From DHVE2 group archaeon (GTDB lineage Archaea; Thermoplasmatota; Thermoplasmata; Thermoplasmatales; Aciduliprofundaceae): 10,313 nt of DNA. How positions within the stretch are numbered: the stretch's first letter is position 1; each line of letters starts with the position of its first letter. Under the pieces are notes generated by a model. It had not been told where the DNA came from. It ran no database searches and worked only from the letters and a program-made list of their open reading frames with translations. The stretch is from contig WAOZ01000209.1 in NCBI GenBank assembly GCA_015520975.1, forward strand, positions 1 to 10,313, in the 5' to 3' direction. Both the position numbers and the translations under genes were made by a program. Shown here piece after piece: positions 6,332 to 10,313 of this stretch.

Positions 6332-7198
6332 ATGTATCTCAAATTCGCCGATGCAAACTCCGATTTCAAATCCTCTTTTTTTGTGATTTTTGGGGTACCC
6401 TTTGATGGTACATCATCGTATCGTCACGGCTCGAAGTTTGCGCCCTACGAAATAAGAAAAGCGTCTTACAACCTTGAGAGCTTTTTGCTCAATCACAAAC
6501 TTGATTTGAAAGATGTCCCCATTCACGACGCTGGAGATGTCGGCACGCTTGATGATTTTGGGACCGTGGAGGATGTCATTGCAGCGGTGCAGTTTCGATT
6601 TTCCACCATTGTCGATGCAGGTAAATTTCCCATAATGCTGGGCGGTGAGCATTCCGTAACAATCGGTACGCTTCAAACTCTGAAGTCTTTAAACGCTGGG
6701 ATAGTGTTCATTGATGCGCATGCGGATTTTCGTGATTTTTATCTTGGGATAAGAAACAGCCACGCCTGTGTTGCCAGAAGAGCATACGAGGTGCTTGATA
6801 AAAAAGTGATCAGCATTGGTGTTCGTTCCGTATCCGCAGAGGAATTTAAATTCGCGAGAGAATCCAATTTCAGATGGATAACCGCGGACGAGGTCATAAA
6901 GAACGGGTGGCAATGGGCCGTGAAAGAGGCCATTGAATATTTGAATGCAGATAAAATATATCTTTCCATAGATATAGACGGTATCGATCCCGCATATGCA
7001 CCCGGCACCGGCACGCCGGAATATTTCGGTCTGACACCGTGGGATGTGCGGGGTATTATTCAAGCACTTGCCCCGAAGTTGGTAGGCGCTGACATTGTGG
7101 AGATATGCCCAGAATACGACAATGGGAACACATCCGTACTCGGAGCGAAACTTGTCCAAGAAATTATTGCATCCGTGAACAAATCAAGAACACGATAA
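6332..7198 (+). CDS. speB: Agmatinase (ureohydrolase family)
   Basis: It hydrolyses agmatine to putrescine and urea in the cytoplasm using two manganese ions. The 288-residue protein has the full metal-ligand set: GGEHS with His107; DAHAD with Asp128, His130 and Asp132; and SIDIDGIDP with Asp214 and Asp216. SHAC at 143-146, in the substrate loop, is agmatinase-like, and PGTGTPE follows the last metal motif. Arginase, guanidinobutyrase or another ureohydrolase remains possible, but eIF5A directly upstream argues for a polyamine role: putrescine feeds spermidine, the donor for hypusine. An aminopropylagmatine ureohydrolase, used by some thermophilic archaea, is the other serious alternative. 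ATG 6332 follows the eIF5A stop by one base and has a Shine-Dalgarno. A run of seven T at 6376-6382 in the early codons is just Ser-Phe-Phe coding. Confidence 0.88.
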   Translation: MYLKFADANSDFKSSFFVIFGVPFDGTSSYRHGSKFAPYEIRKASYNLESFLLNHKLDLKDVPIHDAGDVGTLDDFGTVEDVIAAVQFRFSTIVDAGKFPIMLGGEHSVTIGTLQTLKSLNAGIVFIDAHADFRDFYLGIRNSHACVARRAYEVLDKKVISIGVRSVSAEEFKFARESNFRWITADEVIKNGWQWAVKEAIEYLNADKIYLSIDIDGIDPAYAPGTGTPEYFGLTPWDVRGIIQALAPKLVGADIVEICPEYDNGNTSVLGAKLVQEIIASVNKSRTR

Positions 7199-7199
7199 G

Positions 7200-7207
7200 T
7201 TTAAATA
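7200..7207 (+). promoter_or_regulatory. TATA box for the pilin-like/ATPase cluster
   Basis: TTTAAATA begins just after the agmatinase stop, in a 45-base gap. The usual spacing puts transcription start near 7230, giving a leader of about 14 bases. GGTGG (7232-7236) seven bases before ATG 7244 could serve as the ribosome site. Confidence 0.55.
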
Positions 7208-7243
7208 CGATTTCCCCCCTATCCTTTACTTGGTGGCAGGATT

Positions 7244-8719
7244 ATGAAGCGAATGTACGATAAAAAGGAGGAAGGTATTGCGTCGACGGTAGGTACGATT
7301 TTCGCGCTCATGATCTTTATGGGATTGCTATCTCTCTTTATGACCCAGGTTGTACCAGTGCAGATGAAAAGCAATGAAGCTGAGCATGACCTTCAAGTTC
7401 TGTCACAGTTATCACAGATGCGAAGTATAATCGATATGCTCACACTCACACAGGACACAAACTACACCGCGTATGTGCCAATAAAGATGGGCGCTGAAGG
7501 TGTGGCGATAGTAACCTCACCCACCTACGGTCAGCTATCTGTTTATCCCGCACAGGTGAATCCTCGATACATTCTTTCCGTCAATTTTATGGATACATAC
7601 GGGAACAGGATATATGAAAACTCATCTGGAAGTTTGCAGTTCATATGTCCCAACAGATACTATGTTCCGGAAATATTCACATACGAAAACGGGGCAATAT
7701 GGAGATATAACTTTTACACAAATACCACCGTTATGCCTGTGGAGCCGAACATAAAATTCTCATCCGTATCTTTAGGCTACACCATCAATGTTAGCGGGGC
7801 ATCCTATGTAGATGTACCAAATTCTGCATCACTGAATCCATCCTCGGGTATAACCCTTGAGGCGTGGGTGAACCTTAGAAGCCTTCCCACAGGGTACGAA
7901 CCGATAATCTCAAAAAGTGGTTCATATGCCCTGCAGATCAGCAATACCGGTATCCAGTTTTTGATTTACGACTCAACAGGCACCGCGTATTCTGTGTCAT
8001 ACTCCTTCACTGTAAAAACCAATATGTGGTATCATATCGCGGGAACTTTCGATGGCACCAAACTCAAGATATATCTCAACGGCGTGCTCAAAAATTCGTA
8101 CGCCCTTACATCGACCACCACAATATATCAATCTTCCACAGATGTCATAATAGGCAATGGTCTGGTTGGTTACATAGACGAGGTGAGAGTCATGTCCTCG
8201 GCTCTGAGCGCCACAGATATAGAGACCGATTATCTATCTGGCGCTCATTATCCATCCAGAGCAGGTGCGGTTCTGTGGCTCCATTTCGATGAGGGCTCTG
8301 GATTAACCGCGTACGATTCATCTACATACGGCAACGATGGGACCCTGCAGGGTGCCACATGGGCACAGAGGGTAGGTGTGGATATGGCTCTAACCCTTCA
8401 GAACATTTTTGGAAACCCTGACAGCATCACCGGCTACGAAACCCGGAACATAGGTATAACCCTTCAGGGTGTATCCCAGACTAAATACTCACTCAACGGA
8501 GGAATTGTAAATATCACTGTAAATTCAGATTATCCCTACGGCAAAAACCTTGATTTCAATTTCACTTCTGGCTGGATTTCCTACATAACAAACATGCTTA
8601 ACGAAAGCGGGTTAAGAATGAATGTTGATTACACCCTCAACCACGACACCATAACCATTTACGGTGCATCATCTCTCTCAATCAAATCTGTTTATATAGA
8701 GATTAGCGTGGGAGGATGA
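7244..8719 (+). CDS. Membrane-anchored pilin-like surface protein with an inserted LamG domain
   Basis: I do not recognise a named gene. The 491-residue protein starts with a charged segment (MKRMYDKKEEG), then one hydrophobic helix (about 12-36) and a heptad-like stretch (MKSNEAEHDLQVLSQLSQMRSIIDML), as in archaeal type IV pilin-like proteins. A class III-type cleavage between Gly11 and Ile12 is possible, but the residue before Gly is Glu rather than the usual Lys/Arg. A beta-rich part (about 70-172, with YENGAIWRYNF) is followed by a LamG/concanavalin-A-like domain (about 180-336: SYVDVPNSASLNPSSGITLEAW, WYHIAGTFDGT, YIDEVRVMSSALSATDI). Next comes a segment that normally begins a LamG domain (VLWLHFDEGSG at 343-353, NDGTLQGATW to 373). 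The C-terminal 115 residues look like the rest of the host domain. The likely role is an extracellular adhesin or minor pilin binding a carbohydrate or protein. The ATPase gene follows after six bases. Confidence 0.75.
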   Translation: MKRMYDKKEEGIASTVGTIFALMIFMGLLSLFMTQVVPVQMKSNEAEHDLQVLSQLSQMRSIIDMLTLTQDTNYTAYVPIKMGAEGVAIVTSPTYGQLSVYPAQVNPRYILSVNFMDTYGNRIYENSSGSLQFICPNRYYVPEIFTYENGAIWRYNFYTNTTVMPVEPNIKFSSVSLGYTINVSGASYVDVPNSASLNPSSGITLEAWVNLRSLPTGYEPIISKSGSYALQISNTGIQFLIYDSTGTAYSVSYSFTVKTNMWYHIAGTFDGTKLKIYLNGVLKNSYALTSTTTIYQSSTDVIIGNGLVGYIDEVRVMSSALSATDIETDYLSGAHYPSRAGAVLWLHFDEGSGLTAYDSSTYGNDGTLQGATWAQRVGVDMALTLQNIFGNPDSITGYETRNIGITLQGVSQTKYSLNGGIVNITVNSDYPYGKNLDFNFTSGWISYITNMLNESGLRMNVDYTLNHDTITIYGASSLSIKSVYIEISVGG

Positions 8720-8720
8720 T
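8711..8720 (+). promoter_or_regulatory. Strong Shine-Dalgarno for the secretion ATPase
   Basis: GGAGGATGAT is close to the full anti-16S complement and overlaps the stop of the pilin-like gene. It precedes ATG 8726 and points to coupled expression of the two genes. Confidence 0.6.
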
Positions 8721-8725
8721 AGTGT

Positions 8726-10313
8726 ATGATGAATGGCGAATTAAAAAGGAAAATCGACGCGATGCTGTACCATAGGTTCATAAAGCCTAAACTGAAGGTG
8801 AAGATTCCGAAATTCATAGTTGCAAAGAGCAGCGATATAACTCCAATACCTCCCGTGGAGAATCCGAACTGGGAGGTCCTCGACACATACCCGATCCAGC
8901 CACCGTTTGTGTACGCAAGAGTTATCTACGACCACGAAGCGTATGAGTACATATATGAGCTCATTGAACCTCCTTTGAATGATGAGGAGCAGAAACTTCT
9001 TAACGAGATAAAAGATATGCTGGAAAGAACACTCAAATACGACTGGAAAATCATGAACAGAAGGGACATGGAGCAGTATTTAATAGAGAGCGTGGATAGT
9101 TTCATACGCAGCAGAAATCTCAAAATCGATAAAATCACGCGCCAGAAGATTATGTATTACATTGTCAGAGATTATGTCGGGTATCAGAAAATTGATGGCC
9201 TGATAAAAGATGAACTCGTGGAGGATATATCCTGCGATGGCGTGGGCGTGCCCATCTATGCGTTTCACAAAAAATATCAATCCATAAAAACAAAGGTTGT
9301 TTTTGAAGATGATGACGAACTCAACTCATTCGTTGTCTATGTATCCCAAAAATGCGGAAAGCAGATTTCAGTGGCTGACCCCATATTGGATGGCACCACC
9401 GAGGAGGGACACAGAGTTCAGGCAACATACGGACGAGAGGTTACCACGAGAGGTGCAACATTCACAATAAGAAGGTTCAAAGAAAAACCGTTTACTCCCA
9501 CAGAACTCGTTCTGTACGGCAGTGCATCGCCAGATATGGTTGCATATTTATGGCTCATGGTGGAGCAGGGGCAGAGCGCCATAGTTATCGGCGGTCCGGC
9601 CTGCGGTAAAACTTCAACCTTAAACGCGTTCGCTATGTTCATACCTCCAGCCGCCAAAATAGTCAGCATGGAGGATACCAGAGAAATAAATCTGCCGCAT
9701 CAGAACTGGATCCCGGGTACAACAAGAAGCGGTACCGGCGAAAAAACTTTAACAGGCAAATCCGCGGGAGAGATAGATATGTACGATTTGGTGAGGGCCG
9801 CGCTGCGACAGAGACCTAACTACATCATCGTGGGAGAAGTGAGAGGTAAAGAGACATACACCATGTTCCAAGCCATGGCCACGGGTCACACGACATATTC
9901 CACCATGCACGCAGATTCGATAGTTTCAATGATCCATCGCCTTGAGAACCCGCCGATTAACTGCCCGAGGATTCTTATGACCGCGCTCAATAATGTAATA
10001 GTTCAGAAAATTGTCAGAATAAAAGATGAGATGGCAAGAAGAATCACCCAGATCGTGGAAATCGTCGGTTTTGAGCCTGAAACGAATGAGTTGATAACAA
10101 ATGTGGTGTTTGAATGGGAACAGGAGCGAGATAGACACCGCTTCAAAGGCCACAGTTATCTGTTCGACACGATTATGAGCATGAAGAATCTAACTCACGA
10201 TGAGATGATGGAAGAGTTCGAGCGCCGAACGGACATTATACGATACTGGGTTAAAAAGAAGATAGTGGATTACAGGGAGATCTGGCGAACGATATCCGAT
10301 TACTATAAAGATC
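8726..10313 (+). CDS. GspE/TadA-type (type II/IV secretion) ATPase, archaeal pilus family (3' end missing)
   Basis: This cytoplasmic hexameric ATPase powers pilus, archaellum or secretion-filament assembly. The window holds 529 codons, and the frame is still open at the edge. ATG 8726 (with ATG 8729 next) follows a strong Shine-Dalgarno. An N-terminal region of about 260 residues contains a helical part and the GREVTTRGATFTIRRF stretch (236-251) that precedes the motor domain. The motor has Walker A GGPACGKTS at 289-297, the Asp box MEDTRE at 315-320, Walker B IIVGEVRG at 367-374 with Glu371, and the His box GHTTYSTMHADS at 387-398, all intact. After the motor comes a C-terminal region with GHSYL and a charged helical tail. 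The neighbouring pilin-like gene suggests a type IV pilus-like system; a TadC/FlaJ-type membrane platform gene would be expected to the right. It is not clearly archaellum FlaI, since no other fla genes are visible. Confidence 0.92.
   Translation, partial: MMNGELKRKIDAMLYHRFIKPKLKVKIPKFIVAKSSDITPIPPVENPNWEVLDTYPIQPPFVYARVIYDHEAYEYIYELIEPPLNDEEQKLLNEIKDMLERTLKYDWKIMNRRDMEQYLIESVDSFIRSRNLKIDKITRQKIMYYIVRDYVGYQKIDGLIKDELVEDISCDGVGVPIYAFHKKYQSIKTKVVFEDDDELNSFVVYVSQKCGKQISVADPILDGTTEEGHRVQATYGREVTTRGATFTIRRFKEKPFTPTELVLYGSASPDMVAYLWLMVEQGQSAIVIGGPACGKTSTLNAFAMFIPPAAKIVSMEDTREINLPHQNWIPGTTRSGTGEKTLTGKSAGEIDMYDLVRAALRQRPNYIIVGEVRGKETYTMFQAMATGHTTYSTMHADSIVSMIHRLENPPINCPRILMTALNNVIVQKIVRIKDEMARRITQIVEIVGFEPETNELITNVVFEWEQERDRHRFKGHSYLFDTIMSMKNLTHDEMMEEFERRTDIIRYWVKKKIVDYREIWRTISDYYKD

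Noticed and set aside
6376..6382. Run of seven T early in agmatinase as an internal terminator
   Set aside because: It encodes Ser-Phe-Phe in a hydrophobic strand of the enzyme and there is no supporting structure or start nearby.
6689..7159. Minus-strand 156-codon open frame opposite agmatinase
   Set aside because: It is antisense to the conserved metal-binding motifs of agmatinase, with no promoter or ribosome site.

Overview
The window is dense, almost gapless archaeal chromosome. No stretch over 300 bases lacks a gene; the largest gaps are about 70-90 bases and hold promoters. The archaeal assignment rests on an Orc1/Cdc6 replication initiator, an eIF5A (hypusine-type) factor, a signal peptidase with an ER/archaeal Ser-His-Asp arrangement, an archaeal-type GspE/TadA secretion ATPase, TATA-like boxes about 25 bases ahead of starts, and several short or near-leaderless 5' ends. 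The start of the eIF5A protein (MSWRDVEVRELKVG) resembles Thermoplasmata versions. A Thermoplasmatota organism, possibly Aciduliprofundum-like, is my guess from memory, not a demonstrated identity.

Layout. (1) Positions 1-1081, minus strand: the N-terminal 360 residues of a major facilitator superfamily transporter, cut by the window edge. (2) Divergently, 1153-3611, plus strand: folC (Mur-ligase-type folate/pterin glutamate ligase) and hflX (ribosome-associated GTPase), overlapping by 22 bases. (3) 3698-4951, plus: orc1/cdc6, preceded by an 86-base gap. The gap and its flanks carry sequences resembling archaeal origin recognition boxes, so a replication origin may lie here. (4) 4934-5845, minus: signal peptidase I, overlapping the end of cdc6 by 18 bases tail to tail. 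(5) 5935-7198, plus: an eIF5A-agmatinase operon, divergent from the signal peptidase and apparently sharing one TATA element with it. (6) 7244 to the right edge, plus: a membrane-anchored pilin-like protein carrying a LamG (concanavalin-A-like) domain, followed six bases later by a GspE/TadA-type ATPase that runs off the window.

How the genes fit together. eIF5A and agmatinase are linked through polyamines: agmatinase makes putrescine, a route towards the spermidine that donates the aminobutyl group of hypusine on eIF5A. The pilin-like LamG protein and the ATPase look like the start of a type IV pilus or secretion cluster for a surface adhesin. The most interesting signals are the candidate origin boxes around the cdc6 start and the unusual strand order of the LamG domain inside the pilin-like protein. 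I saw no tRNA, rRNA, CRISPR array or insertion sequence.
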